Shown here: positions 35,897-50,200 of the stretch, piece by piece | How the letters are laid out: each line of letters opens with the position of its first letter | Numbering within the stretch: position 1 is the stretch's first letter | NCBI GenBank assembly: GCA_002286715.1 | Contig: NSJX01000004.1 | Location: 632,253 to 696,252, forward strand | From: Dentipellis sp. KUC8613 | Taxonomy: Eukaryota > Basidiomycota > Agaricomycetes > Russulales > Hericiaceae | Direction: 5' to 3' | Length of the DNA stretch: 64,000 bases | Position numbers and translations under genes: made by a program | The notes under the pieces: model-generated | Told to the model about the DNA's origin: nothing | Databases searched by the model: none | Seen by the model: only the letters and a program-made list of their open reading frames with translations

Positions 35897-36874
35897 CCTC
35901 AGCTGATCTAGGGTAGGCTGTAGGAGATGGGGGAGGGCGCCGACGGAGGAGGGGATGTTGCAATAACTAACATCTTGGAGGGAGTATTTTATACTGACGG
36001 ACTCCCCACAGTGTTAGCTCATTTTCGCCGAAAAGAGTGCCCCTCCTCATGCGACAGGGACAATATCTGAAGGGCCTTTCGGCAATAAGAACCCCTTTCA
36101 AGGGAAAGATCTACTTACAGAGATCTTGTGCGACTTACCTTTAGGCTCTTCAAGAATGAATGCCCGTCAGACAAATAGTCTGGTCTTTGTGACATCTTTG
36201 TGTGAGTCGGTTTACGATCCCAAGCGAGAGAAGATGGGAATCCAGAGATTGGTGCGGGCTACCTCGTTTGAGACATCGGAAGGTATGGCCACGTCTTCTG
36301 ATCTAGGTGAGAAGAATAATAGAAAGGTAAAAAAGCGCCTCGTTTCCCAAGGATGATTGCCAGCGAGACGAGCTGGTACAGGCTCAATTGCGGGGACCTC
36401 GACCCGGAGGATTCGCACGTCTAGATCGCCGTGTGGCAGAACTTCCAACTCCCGTGTACGTAAAAAAACCTCAAGGCGAGGCCAGACAAGGCATGCAGGG
36501 ACCGCCGGGAAGTCAAGGAGAGATCAGAGGGACAAGTGTGGAAATTGACGGAGGTCGGAAGCTAACACAGCGGTCCCTGTGGGTCTTGACGGAACAATTT
36601 GCATGGGCTCAGCTGCCTTATCGGGCGTCGCGCCAGCCTTCGTGGCACTCTCTCCGTCTGCTCTCAAAAATCCAGGGTACTCCCCCGCAAGCCCGTCTCC
36701 TGCCCAGACAATTATGCAATCTCTCTAAGACAATTATATCCGCATCTATCTACCATACCTATGCCGTCGCCCGTTTCTTCCCTTCTTCCTCGTCACCATC
36801 ACGTTCACTCTTCGGCTCTTGAGGACAGAACGTTAACGGAGACAGCGCCGCGGCGGACAACGGACATGCGTCAA
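35897..36874. other. Intergenic, upstream of the MFS transporter
   Basis: About 980 bp between the MFS start and the MDJ1 stop. A small plus-strand frame (36126-36356) is present with no recognisable domain. I see no supported gene. Confidence 0.4.
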
Positions 36875-38691
36875 TTAAAACCGAATGAGCTCTTTAATTC
36901 TTCTCCATGCACGAGATAACCACGCATCGCTTGTGGAAGGCGATGGTGGAGGGGTAGAAAACGCCGTACCGTTGTCACGTTCAACCGAGTCTTTGGTACT
37001 TCGGTTGCCAGCAGAAGATGACTGTCCAGTAACGCTATCGTTTGATGAATCTTCAGAGCCCTTCGATGCTTGATCTGGACTTCGACCCTCCACGTCATCT
37101 GCATACTGTTGCAGAATCGCCCGTTGGCGTTGGGAGAGCGATCTAGACACTCGTTCATTAGCCACTAAAAGTCGCGTGGAGACTGATCGACGCACCTAGG
37201 GAGCTGGACAAAGAACGTCACAAACAGATCTCCTTTCTCGCGCCCCATGACCGAGGCAACACCGCGGCCTTTCAATACCATTTCCTCTCCCTGCTGTGTG
37301 CCGCCAGGAACTCGGACATCCACCTCGCCATCTAGTGTTGGCACGCGAACACGTCCGCCGAGCAATGCAGTGTGTACAGGTATACGTGCTTCGTGATAGA
37401 GGTTCGCGCCTTGTCGTCGGAAGACTTTCGAAGCTGCCACATTTACTCGAACGAGCAGATCGCCAGCGGGTCCTTTGCCTGTCACCGGCGCATTCCCGGC
37501 ATTCGGAATCCGAATAGTCATGCCGTCTTCCACACCTAAAACGCGAAGTATTCTTGAGATGAATCCAAACTCTTGGAAGGGGCGCCTACTTACCTGCAGG
37601 GATGTCCACTTGGACACTTTTTCGCGTCCTCACTTTACCCACACCTGCGCAATCTCCACATTGGCTCCCGTGAGGAATCGCCGTTCCAGTTCCAGAGCAT
37701 GTGGGACAGGTACTGGCCATCTGGAAGCCGTTGTCGATAACAAACGTCCGAGTGCCTGACCCGCCGCAACTGGGACAGGTGCTGCGTTTGGCTCCAGCCT
37801 TCAATCCGCTCCCCGAACAGGTATTGCAGTTTGCTACCGGATGTATGTTGACGGTCCGCTTGGCCCCCTTGGCAGCATCCATGAAGCTCACACCGACGGT
37901 CGCTTCTATATCCTCTCCGCGGACAGAGTCCATGAAAGGCGACCCGCGAGATCGACCCCTTCCTCCCGAAAATGCGCCAAATAGTTGCTCAAATAGATCG
38001 CTCTGCCCGTGAGCACCTCCAAACGCGCCGCTCATGTCTTGGAAGCCACCAAAGCCGCCTGCCCCTCCGAACGGGCTTCTGGAGAATGCATCGGGATCAA
38101 ACCCGGGTTGCTGGGACGCAGCTCCGAATTTGTCATAGGCTGCCCGTTTCTTCTCGTCTTTGAGTGTCTGCAGAACGGAATCAGTGAGGGATGCATGCAG
38201 ATTTGAATTGCGATGTTACGTCGTAGGCTTCCTGAATCTCGACGAACTTCTGCTTCGCATTCTTATCCGGATTGGTGTCTGGATGGTACTTCCTGGCTAA
38301 CTATGGGAGTATTGAGCGTTAACGATTGCCAACGCATTCATTCTGCTAGCAAGACGTACCGAGAAGTAGACCTTCTTGATGTCCGCTGCGCTGGCATCCT
38401 TGTTGACCCCAAGGACTTGGTACGGATCCTTCGGCGCATGAGCTGCAGAAGACGCGTGGAAATGACGCTGACGGGGTACGAAATGAGTGACATGATAGAC
38501 ACACGTAAAAGGTAGTGCATTACCTTGTGAACAGCATGCCCTGACCCCCTGAATTGCTTGACGGAGGTTTGAGGGCGCCCGACCTGAAGACAGACGCTAC
38601 GGGAATTGGGGCTAATTCTTCCCGGAAAGCGAGCGCATGAGTAGAAGGAAATGAAGGAATATACGCCTTGTGGTGATATGCGTGGTGGCAT
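36875..38691 (-). CDS. MDJ1: Mitochondrial DnaJ-type co-chaperone (Mdj1)
   Basis: Hsp40 partner of mitochondrial Hsp70 in the matrix, for folding imported proteins. The start at 38691 opens a Ser/Arg-rich presequence (MPPRISPQGVYSFISFYS). The J domain contains LARKYHPDTNPDKN with the essential HPD. A Gly/Phe-rich linker follows, then four CxxCxGxG zinc-finger repeats: CNTCSGSG, CPSCGGSG, CPTCSGTG and CGDCAGVG. The substrate-binding domain includes DGMTIRIPNAGNAPVTGKG and VPGGTQQGEEMVLKGRGV. The last exon, after an intron that splits an Arg codon in LPR, encodes SLSQRQRAILQQYADD and ends with IKELIRF at 36875. Order and length match type I DnaJ. Confidence 0.94.
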
Positions 38692-39939
38692 TAAAGTCTA
38701 AAGAGTGGGACAGACTGGGAATAATGAGTAGGCAGCGTTGGAGGACGTGTCCTCTGGCGATCCGCTCCGACTCGTAACGTCTCTACGAAATTTGGCACTC
38801 CTGCTTGTTCTTGTTTGCCATTCACGTGGCCGAGGACGCGACTCACGATCTGCCATGTCTCCGCCCTCGACTCCTTCACCGTCGACCTCAGTACTTGCTT
38901 GTCGTTCCGTTTGGACCTCAAGTTAGTCTCCTGTCTCTTCTGCAACCCACTCCGGAACACACCCCATTTTCTTAGGGTCGAGATGCTCCGGGAATCAGCA
39001 CGTCTTTGGCTACGGGCCTAATTCTTTACAGAAATCCCATTGTGACGATCCAAGAGCTAGCTCATCATGCGCCATGTTCCATTCTCATAAATGGACTCTG
39101 GCGTTCTGTTTCTATATACCGCCCTCATGGCGCTGGGGACTTGATTCCCATTGCCTCGCGGCCTCTGCACCCGTAGAGTGAGATGTGCTTACTCGAGAAG
39201 TCCTCGATCAGGAGCTCTTCTTCCTCGGCCTCAGGATGATCTGCGTATTTACCTCTTGACTCATTGCTCGTTCAAGAGATTGCTCCTGAGCTGCATGTCT
39301 TGGTACGTACCTGTTCTCTTCACCGAAGCAAGTTGCTGAAAGGAGCATGTATATCGCCGTCCAACCTAACAAGGTTATTGCGTTTTCAATGACACGGAGA
39401 TTAGGATGCGACTCGAAGCCCCACCTTTCCATTGACCCAAAGGGTGATCAAAAACCTTAAGCAGCGCGATCACCTCAAGAACATCTCTTCCAGTCAGGTT
39501 CTGATTGGACCAGCCATGGTCAATTACGAACTGCCCGACGACCTGCCGAGGCACCAGGACGGATGTACGGTGAGTGTCAACATCGGCCTATTTCACATCC
39601 TAGCGACTTCCACTGCGTCACCCTAAATCTATCACTACTCAAGTTGAACTCCGAAACTGTTAGGTCTGGACCACTTGCCCAGACTACACTCCTGTTTGTC
39701 CGCGTCAGGCTTCAGCGATCCACCCTAAATGCAAATAGCCTCGTGGTTTTGATAGTGGATGCGGTCTTGATCCAATGATGAACGGGTGTGCACGGGGCCC
39801 CCGGACCGCTTGCCGGATACGGGGTCATCATACCTGCTCTTCTGAGTGGTCGGTGAGTTAACAAAGTCACTCCGCGGGCAAAAGCTGCTCACCAGAACCC
39901 AGTACAGTCATTGCACTTGTCAAGATGGGTAGAATAGGC
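38692..39939. other. Intergenic region with only weak coding signals
   Basis: About 1.25 kb between MDJ1 and the SET gene. A plus-strand frame around 39432-39740 could be spliced to encode a small Cys-containing peptide (CTVWTTCPDYTPVC near its end), but I recognise no family and support no gene. Confidence 0.35.
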
Positions 39940-40545
39940 TCAACATTGAACCTTAATGTCTTCTGGTTCCTCTTCAGGTTCGGAGCAGGCTAACCTCGCC
40001 TGCCACCACGCCTTCCCATACGAAACTACTAGTTCCTCTCCCTTCTTCACGGGCTCCGTTAGACTCCAGACGCTCATCCTGAGCTCACCGGACTCTGTCC
40101 TCCGGTCGCGGAACTCCACGTTCGGTTTCTGTCGTACCCCTCGATAGTCGTTGACAAAACGAGCCTCGTTACCCATTGTGCTTGCGTCCGAGGCAATGTA
40201 AACACCATCCTGAAAACGATGTAATGAAATGTCGTAATCGGAATGGGGCCTGTCGTCACAATGAATCTCTCCAATGTAGTCTATTAGATACGTTCGCGGT
40301 GGTATTTTCTTCGATGCAAAAAGACCAAACTGTCCGCAAGCTGGATGTGATAGCTCTGTGATACGTCGAATGACAACAGCTGACGGCGTTTTCGCGAGAG
40401 TATCCGCTGCATGGGTCTTCGTCTGATTCGGAGGCCCTTGTACGAAGGCGCGTGCTGTGGCTGTTACTGAGGAGTGAAATCGCTGCGAATTTATGAAGAG
40501 TATATCGGACGGCCAGTTTTTGGGTTGCTTCGCCCGAGACGACAT
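39940..40545 (-). CDS. SET-domain protein, putative lysine methyltransferase
   Basis: Single-exon gene of about 200 residues. ATG at 40545 (MSSRAKQPKNWPS) is used; the open frame extends upstream but only from a GTG. SET-domain features: CGQFGLFASKKIPPRTYLID, YIGEIHCDD, GNEARFVNDYRG, PNVEFRD and KKGEELVVSYGKAWW. The usual RFxNHxC motif reads RFVNDYRG, so His and Cys are replaced and no post-SET cysteines follow. This is a variant seen in small fungal SET proteins. S-adenosylmethionine-dependent methylation of histones or other proteins is inferred, and the target is unknown. It is divergent from the CK2 gene, with 213 bp between the starts. Confidence 0.85.
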   Translation of the reverse strand: MSSRAKQPKNWPSDILFINSQRFHSSVTATARAFVQGPPNQTKTHAADTLAKTPSAVVIRRITELSHPACGQFGLFASKKIPPRTYLIDYIGEIHCDDRPHSDYDISLHRFQDGVYIASDASTMGNEARFVNDYRGVRQKPNVEFRDRRTESGELRMSVWSLTEPVKKGEELVVSYGKAWWQARLACSEPEEEPEDIKVQC

Positions 40546-40758
40546 TCCTAGCGAGAGATTTGAACGAAGCAAGCTGGAGGCTTGGGGATCGTTTGGATCA
40601 GTGCTGGCACAGCTGAGAAGCACGTGGGACGCAGCTGCCTAACAGGGCCGCGTCGTCGTATCTGCAGGTCCTGGGCAGCGTGTACAACCACAGCTTTCTG
40701 AATCTGAGCAGCTCCAACTCTGGACTTGCTTCAACTTTGACGACTGAAGACTCTTCAG

Positions 40759-42169
40759 ATGGGCCGGGTGGCGAATACGTCCGTCGCACGGATATATGCT
40801 GACGTGAACAGCAAGCTTGGCCCTTCATGGCACGAGTATGGTCAGCATATTCTTTTTTGTGAATCGTCTACACGTGTCTAATCCGTGACTACAGACAATC
40901 TGCAGGTTCAGTGGGGCTCTCAGGATCACTATGAGATTGTTCGAAAGGTTGGGAGAGGGAAGTATTCCGAGGTGTGTCGCCATGCTTTGTACCCCCCTGG
41001 AAGGCTGGACTGAAAGTCGTGTCAGGTCTTCGAGGGGGTCAACATTGTAAACGACGAAAAGTGTATCATCAAGGTTCTGAAGCCAGTCAAGAAAAAGAAG
41101 ATTAAGCGTGAAATTAAGATCCTCCAAAATCTCGCAGGTGGCCCCAACATTGTTGCCTTGCTTGACGTCGTCCGCGACCCATCCTCCAAGATTCCCAGTC
41201 TGATCACAGAGTATGTGCACAACGTCGACTTCAAAGTTCTGTACCCCCGCTTCGCCGACTTCGATGTGCGCTTCTATATGCACGAGCTGTTGAAGGTATG
41301 TCGTTTGTGGCACTGCTACCACCCCCGTAGTTCACCATCTATCTACAGGCGCTCGATTTCTGTCACTCCAAGGGAATCATGCATCGTGATGTAAAGCCTC
41401 ATAATGTGATGATTGACCATGAGCGTCGGAAGGTATTTTTACGCATATATCCTGATCCCCTTTCTCTTGCTGACAGGCTTGTCAGTTGCGTCTCATTGAT
41501 TGGGGCCTTGCTGAGTTTTACCACCCAAAGACACAGTACAACGTCCGTGTCGCTTCTCGTTACTTCAAAGGCCCGGAGCTTTTGGTAGATTTCCAGGAAT
41601 ACGACTACAGCTTGGATATGTGGAGCTTTGGCTGTATGTTCGCGTCGATGGTAGGTCTTTGTTCCCGTGTACGCTATATTTATACCAATCTCCCAAAACT
41701 AGATCTTCAGGAAAGAGCCATTCTTCCACGGTCACGACAACTATGACCAACTGGTCAAGATCACCAAGGTCTTGGGGACGGATGAACTCTATCAGTACCT
41801 AGAGAAGTACGACATTGAGCTCGACGCGCAGTACGACGAGATTCTCGGGAGGTCAGTAACAGTGATGTAAATTTGTCGCGTGGTGAAGAGCTCACCAGCC
41901 ATCGCTTGTAGATATCCCAGGAAACCTTGGACTCGTTTTATCACAACTGAGAACCAGCGGTACATCACGAACGAGGCCATCGATTTCTTGGACAAACTGC
42001 TCCGCTATGATCACCAGGAACGTCTCACTGCACGCGAGGCACAAGCACACCCATACTTCGGTATGCCCATTCGCTGCGATAGCAGCGTCTACTCACTCGT
42101 TCCCTCCTATCAGATCCTGTTAGAAACGCGGCTATCAACGACCACGAAAGCGAGGGTTCGGCGGCATAG
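40759..42169 (+). CDS. CKA1: Casein kinase 2 catalytic (alpha) subunit
   Basis: Constitutively active Ser/Thr kinase of the CK2 holoenzyme, in nucleus and cytoplasm. ATG 40759 gives [20 protein letters not shown], with the CK2-specific N-terminal segment. Motifs: [11 protein letters not shown] (P-loop), [15 protein letters not shown] (CK2 basic cluster), [14 protein letters not shown] (catalytic loop), [12 protein letters not shown] (DWG in place of DFG, typical of CK2), [28 protein letters not shown] and [19 protein letters not shown]. The last exon encodes [18 protein letters not shown], with stop at 42167-42169. Eight or more introns. Confidence 0.96.
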
Positions 42170-42993
42170 TCGACTAACTTTATTATCGTCAGAGGACTAC
42201 ATTTACACCCGGTCACGACGTCACTGGCCCGCCCCCTGTAATCCACGTGTAAATAATCTCATCTTCCGATTTCTGCTTCTATCCCGTGGGCGATGGCGCA
42301 TGAGCCAATGATGCGACGGATGCCCTTCAGAAGCCCTATGGTCCCAAGTGTAAGACAAACGAAGATGTTTGCAATGGAGTTTCAGGGACGTTGCGATATG
42401 GTGAGTTCCTCTCTTGGCGTACGGGCCGGTGGGCATGGCAGCTATGTACTCGGTATTCTTCATGGCAGCCGCGAATACCGATATTCTGCTTCATCTTTGC
42501 CTGCAGGTGCAATTGCGTTCGGTATCTATCCGTGTATCCAGGCTTGCAGCGGCTGAATTCAGCGACAATCCAGTTCGGGCTCATTTTGGCACTCCACGTG
42601 ACTGCGAACCGCGCTCTCCATGACTTCGTATCATCACTCGACCTTCGCAGTCCATACGGGACGCAGAGGTAGCATGTGGTCGCATCTGCGCGAATGCGGG
42701 CGACAGCGTGCTCATGCGTAGATGATAGCGAGGGGTGAGCAGCACTAAATCACTTTACCTGGGGGCTGACCCTCCCAGATACTCTGGCTTTGCTGGCAAG
42801 CTCTTCCATAGCGCATGGCGCAGGCCCCAGCTACACCGATAAGGTTGTCTGCTGCTAATGGCCGTGTACAGAGCCGCATGCGACGACCGCCCAGCGTGAT
42901 TAGGCATAGCACCCGTTGTGGTATATAATCCTGAAGCACATCTCCCGGCGGCTCGAGTGGCTTTTCTTCCTTGACGGCCGTCTCAACCTGCTT
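42170..42993. other. Intergenic region upstream of the chitinase
   Basis: About 820 bp. Short hydrophobic frames on both strands (42290-42670) could be exons of a small gene but do not assemble into a recognised protein. A TATA-like element for the chitinase is at 42922-42929. Confidence 0.4.
42922..42929 (+). promoter_or_regulatory. TATA-like element of the chitinase gene
   Basis: TATATAAT about 65-72 bp upstream of the chitinase ATG. Position and sequence fit a TATA box; function is inferred. Confidence 0.45.
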
Positions 42994-45507
<2,514 letters not shown>

Positions 45508-45827
45508 TCTAATTGCGATATTTGCATGGGTGGTAGTGCGGCCTGTGGCGCGTTTTGGGACGGGAAGTCGCTCCTCCGTGGGGAACTGGTCATATTTGCT
45601 GCGGGCTGATTCAGATGTATTTGTCGTGCGGGCGTGCTTGTATCAAGATGAGATGAAATCGAAGCCTTCCGAAGTCTATCTCCTGAGAGAACGTCGGGCA
45701 TTGGACATAGGGAGGTGACAGCATGCTTATATTGATAGTACAAATCGGTCACGAATCGTACACGCGCGCAAGCGATTAAGTTGATACAGGGTAAATAGAT
45801 GTCCTTCGCAGGTCAGTGGGCTCGGCT
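45508..45827. other. Convergent 3' flank, chitinase / ComA-like gene
   Basis: About 320 bp between facing stop codons. No gene seen. Confidence 0.5.
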
Positions 45828-47086
45828 TTACTTGTCAAAGGTGACAATACGTCCGAAGGTCGAGCCTGTACCCCAGATGCCGCGGCGAAGGCAGGCAAGC
45901 TGCACAATCTGGCTATGGTCGACGAATAGGTTTGCGTGCGCCCCCTGATTCTGGATATGGTACGCAAAAACTAGGTTTGTGAGGTCAGCCCGCTGTCCGT
46001 TGTTCGGGGCCACAGCGTCGCCTACCTTCAGGGTCGGCGGCTTCAAACCTGTTGGCACAAAATGGGAACGGAGCTGTTAGAGTATGACGCTAGAAGGGGA
46101 CGCAATACGCACATAATCTTGTCCCGAGGAAGCGAGGATGTAATCGCGGATATGACGTCGGTGCGCCAGGCTTTTACGTTTTCTGTGATACCCTCGCTCT
46201 CAATCATTATCATCTAGAACAGACCGATAGCGGTAGAGGGCATGAGAGCAAATGGGTGAGTGGCAGGGCACCGACGGTAGCGAGCGGACTTACATGTGCA
46301 CCTGCTTGCAGGAAGGTATTGGCCCTGTCGATAAGCCACTTCGGATCCCTGGTACCAGCAGACTCGAGCTCCTCGACGCTTGCGTCTCCGCCCGCACCCC
46401 ATCTGGACGCGCGCTAAATCAGAAACACGCCAAGTTCGAGATGAAACAGATATAATTCATACTGGATTCCCACTTCCGGCTTGGGCTTGAGGCCATGGGC
46501 AGCAGTGAACTCTACGAGGCTAGCCCAGTCCTCAGTTGGTATAGATAGGAAGCCCGAGGATAACTCAAGGACGTCAAAGCCGACATCCTTGCACTTGGTC
46601 AGGTACTTGGACACGAGATCCCTGTCTCCGCCCGAAGCGGCAAGGATGCGTTCTACATAGCCGCCTGTGCTCACATAACAGTCTGTAACAGATGCACATA
46701 TTGAGTCAACAGAACGGTTACCGCGGAACAAGAACAGCACACTAACTGTGCTTATGCGCTATGTTGATCAGGTCCCTGAGTCTCTCCTCCGGCATGAGGG
46801 AAAATGAGCCGCCCGCGAATTTAATGCCGTCGACATATTCGCCCCAGTCGGAGAGCAGCTCATCGAGGTAAGTACGCGTTACAGGGAAGTAGTAAGGGCC
46901 GCGGATTTCAGTCAGACCCTTCTGACGGTCTGGTTTTGATTCGAGCGCATTGGCAGGTAGAAAAGGAAATGCCACGGGCGAAGAATAGACGTTCGGGCCC
47001 AGCCTCCGTGATGAAGTGCTCAACGGGCGGGCAGTAGAGGTAAATTGGCGCGTGGCCTGGCGCAAAGCAAGAGATTTTGAGAGCAT
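45828..47086 (-). CDS. Phosphosulfolactate synthase-like (ComA/HSA32 family), predicted mitochondrial
   Basis: Belongs to the ComA TIM-barrel family. Archaeal members make (2R)-phospho-3-sulfolactate for coenzyme M; the plant HSA32 branch has a heat-acclimation role with unproven chemistry. ATG at 47086 opens a mitochondrial-type presequence (MLSKSLALRQATRQFTSTAR). The domain has GLTEIRGPYYFPVTRTYLDE, YVDGIKFAGGSFSLMPEE, GFDVLELSSGFLSIPTEDW, then GAHMIMIESEGITENVKAW and VDHSQIVQLACLRRGIWG, ending VTFDK. A TATA-like element (minus strand) lies at 47124-47130. Sulfite plus phosphoenolpyruvate as substrates is family knowledge only; the fungal role is unknown. Confidence 0.88.
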
Positions 47087-47693
47087 GGCGGTGGATTGAA
47101 CGACAACATAGGAGACAGAGTGGTATATAAAGAGTGGGAGCAGCGCTAGCACTGTGGATACTTGGTGATGTCACCTTGCTTCATTCTGTCCCACTGATGA
47201 TGGGACCAAAGATAGCACGGAGCTGAAAGCGCACTGGAATTTGGATGATGCAAGGACGGAAGAAAAGACGGAAGTAAGAGAGGAGGGCTTGTGCGGGGTG
47301 GATGGAGATGCCGGGGGGCCGGAGAGTGCCAAGAGGAGGCCGGGATCAGGGACAGAGGGCAACAAGCGACAACAAAGCGCGGTCGCGAGGACGAACAAGA
47401 GCGTGTCCTCTCCTCCTCTGTCTCTCTCTCGCGTCTGTCTGTTGATCACTGTGTCCCGCATCACATCCGCTGAAAAGACACTGCCTCTGGTGCAGACCAT
47501 CGTCTCAGGTTGCTCCCATTCCTCGCCGCCCGGAACTGCAGAAATAGCTCTTGGTCTTGGCATTCTAAATTTGTCCCTGCCACGGAGGTGCAAAGATAGA
47601 ATCTTGCACTTGGCTCTCGTTCAAAAGCCCTGCCATGGCTTTATCGCTCTCTCGTCTGCTTTCGCCCCCTGACGCCTCCTCTATCCAGCCACC
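47087..47693. promoter_or_regulatory. Bidirectional promoter region, ComA-like / Ser-rich protein
   Basis: About 610 bp between divergent starts. It includes a TATA-like sequence (TATATAA) at 47124-47130, 38-44 bp upstream of the ComA-like ATG. No other element recognised. Confidence 0.4.
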
Positions 47694-48556
47694 ATGAGCT
47701 CCGTAGCCTCCCCGCACCACCCCGCCCCGCCTGCTGCTTTCTCTGACTACCCCACGCACCCCCATGTCCACTCTTCGCCCAAATCCCTCCTCGCATCCAC
47801 TTGGCAGATCTTGGATCAGGTTAGACTCCGTGCTGCCGCACCCTGGCGCAGCAGATAAGCTCATTTTCTTTCCCTATTTTCCAGCCGCCCCCTCCGAGTT
47901 TGAGAGAAATATTGGGCGCATACCGCTCGCGAGGAGATGGCGACAGAGAGATGCTGATGGCTATGCTTAACGCAAAGAGCGCCGAAGATCAGGTATGGAA
48001 GTCCCCCTGCATGCCTATCTGTCGCTTTTCTTCTGACAGGAGCTTCCTGCAGCGCTTAGCTTCCATGGCGTCGCTTCACCGGTCCATGCTCGAATACTAC
48101 CAAGTCTTGCCACCCTCGCATCCGGTTGCAGCAAATGAATCGCCATATTCTCCTCTCCTGCAGACGCCGCAATCGAATGGCGTCTACCACGCACGATCGA
48201 ACGCGACCGAATCGTCTCCGTCCCGATCACCTCGAACCGCGAGGGAGCCACATTCACGCAAACGACACCGCTCCTCCGAGTCTCCTGCATCCACATATCG
48301 CTCGGCACCCCACTCCCACTCGTCCTCCTCCCCCTATCGCGCGCCTTCTCCCCCTGACTCTATTGGAAGCGAGTCTGTGGACCGCTCACCGCGTTCGAGA
48401 GGCGCAATGGCGATTGGTTCCTTACTTCGCGAGGCTGCCCGCGAGGAGACGAACGGAAGCCGAAGGAGTTCGCGGAGAGACGGCGCACCCGACGCAGCTG
48501 CCCCTCGGGGGGCACATCATTCGAATTCCAATTCGATGTCGACGGTTTCAGTCTGA
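47694..48556 (+). CDS. Unknown Ser/Arg/Pro-rich protein
   Basis: Not recognised. ATG 47694 (MSSVASPHHPAPPAAFSDY), with two introns. The first 40 residues are followed by a short structured-looking block, LREILGAYRSRGDGDREML and MAMLNAKSAEDQ. After another intron, LASMASLHRSMLEYYQVL is predicted helical. The rest is disordered: Ser/Pro/His and Arg/Ser runs such as SRSPRTAREPHSRKRHRSS, ending SNSMSTVSV. The charge and RS content suggest a nuclear or RNA/chromatin-associated protein, but this is a guess. The helical block may be the only conserved part. Confidence 0.65.
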
Positions 48557-49503
48557 TTTTGGCTCAGCACTGTCGGGTTTGGGATGGTCTCCAGTTTGTT
48601 CGTATTTATCTCCCGTTTTTTTTCAGTTATTCGGATCCTGCTGTGCGATGTTGTTTTGGTATCATGGCGTATTTATGGCTTCGCAACTGTCTGTTCACTG
48701 TTCAGTATCGCATGTATGATATCAGTTCATCCGCTGGTATTAATAGCACCTGCTCCCACTCAACTAAGCCCATGCCATGCTGCGTAAGGCGCAGGGCGTA
48801 CATTTTAAGTCCCCGCAAAGCCCGAACGAGCCAGGTGAGTGCAGAAATAGTATGTGGATGACTACGCCCGAAAATGCATTTGTTGCCCGCCATCGCCCCG
48901 CCCGTGCCAGTCGAAGAGGCCATGACGGGCCTGCGTGCAGTGCGAAACGCGTTATGGTAGAATGATAGGAATTATGCACCGCTTGTTGAGTCTGGAGACG
49001 CGTATGGGCTCTTGGCACTGGGCACTATACTCGTACCAGAGGCCGCCCGCGCACGTGCCGGTACGTATACGAAGCCTGTAGTTTGAAGCGGCTTATCGCG
49101 CCCACCGACCCACCTCGGAAGCAGCTGAAGGTCGCCCAGTACGATTAGATGTATCGGATTTCATCTGCAGGATCGTCCCCGCCACGCGTCGAGCCTGAGG
49201 GCGGTAAAATAAGCGACGCCGCCGCGGCAGGGGGTTTTGAGAAGAACGGCGGGGAAGTTGCACACTGGCGCGGAGTGGGACGCACTGGCCATGGCACCTG
49301 CCTGGTCCATTGAAATGACACATAGCAGTTAACGCGAGACAACTCCGGGAGGATCGACCGCGCACCACGTTTCTGAGCCTGAGTTCCGTGGCTCTGCTCT
49401 GCTTCCGTGACGGTGCATGGACGCGTACACGTACTCTGCGCGCCGTCGCAACTTGTGGCTGGCAACAATTTGAGGAAGAAGCTAGTGGCGAGCCGCTGCC
49501 GTT

Positions 49504-49525
49504 GCCGTAGCCGTAGCCGTAGCCG
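49504..49525. repeat. Hexamer microsatellite (GCCGTA)n
   Basis: Three exact GCCGTA units plus a partial fourth. A simple repeat with no visible function. Confidence 0.8.
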
Positions 49526-49831
49526 GCAGATCATGAAGAGTGTTCCGTCGCTCGAAGCTTCTAAAATCTGACAAGAATCTGCACAGTGCATGCACGCACA
49601 CGCCCACGAAAACTTGAACCCGGTCCGATCGGCCTCAGGCTGCAGCTGTCAACCTCCAACAATATGAATGGCCCTCAATTGACGATTGGAAAAACATGAA
49701 GATTGAACATCGGTGAGTGTGGGTGATTGGTCAAGACGGAGGTAGATGACATCTACTTACTACGCATTTACGCACCGTTTGCAGCGCCGGGCTCCGTCAC
49801 TGCGAGAGATCGCGACGGCGCATGGAGATGA

Positions 49832-49850
49832 ACATGGACATGGACATGGA
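49832..49850. repeat. Hexamer microsatellite (ACATGG)3
   Basis: Three units of ACATGG in tandem, preceded by degenerate copies. A simple repeat. Confidence 0.7.
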
Positions 49851-50170
49851 CGGAACGCTGCAGCGGTCCTGCCGGTGCCTCGTACGCGGAATGGACGCAC
49901 ATGTACATGCCGCTGCACCCTGCACGGAGCGCTCGCCCCACGGGCACGCTCGCGCTCGCACTCGTGCTGGATGATGATGCTACTCACTTATCCCCAAGGG
50001 CCAACAGCGCTGCGAGATGCGAATCAACACCAGATCTGAGGACCTAGGACCAAGGACCCAGGATAAAAACATGTTCCTCAGGCCGCAGCTTCAGCAGTCC
50101 ACCCGTGAGTTTGCATATGCGCACGGACATCGAGATTCGAGATCCAAACCTTGACTCGATTCAGATCCTT

Positions 50171-50200
50171 ATTCATATTCATATTCGTATTCATATTCAG
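50171..50200. repeat. Hexamer microsatellite (ATTCAT)5
   Basis: Five tandem hexamers: ATTCAT, ATTCAT, ATTCGT, ATTCAT, ATTCAG. A simple repeat in intergenic sequence. Confidence 0.8.
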
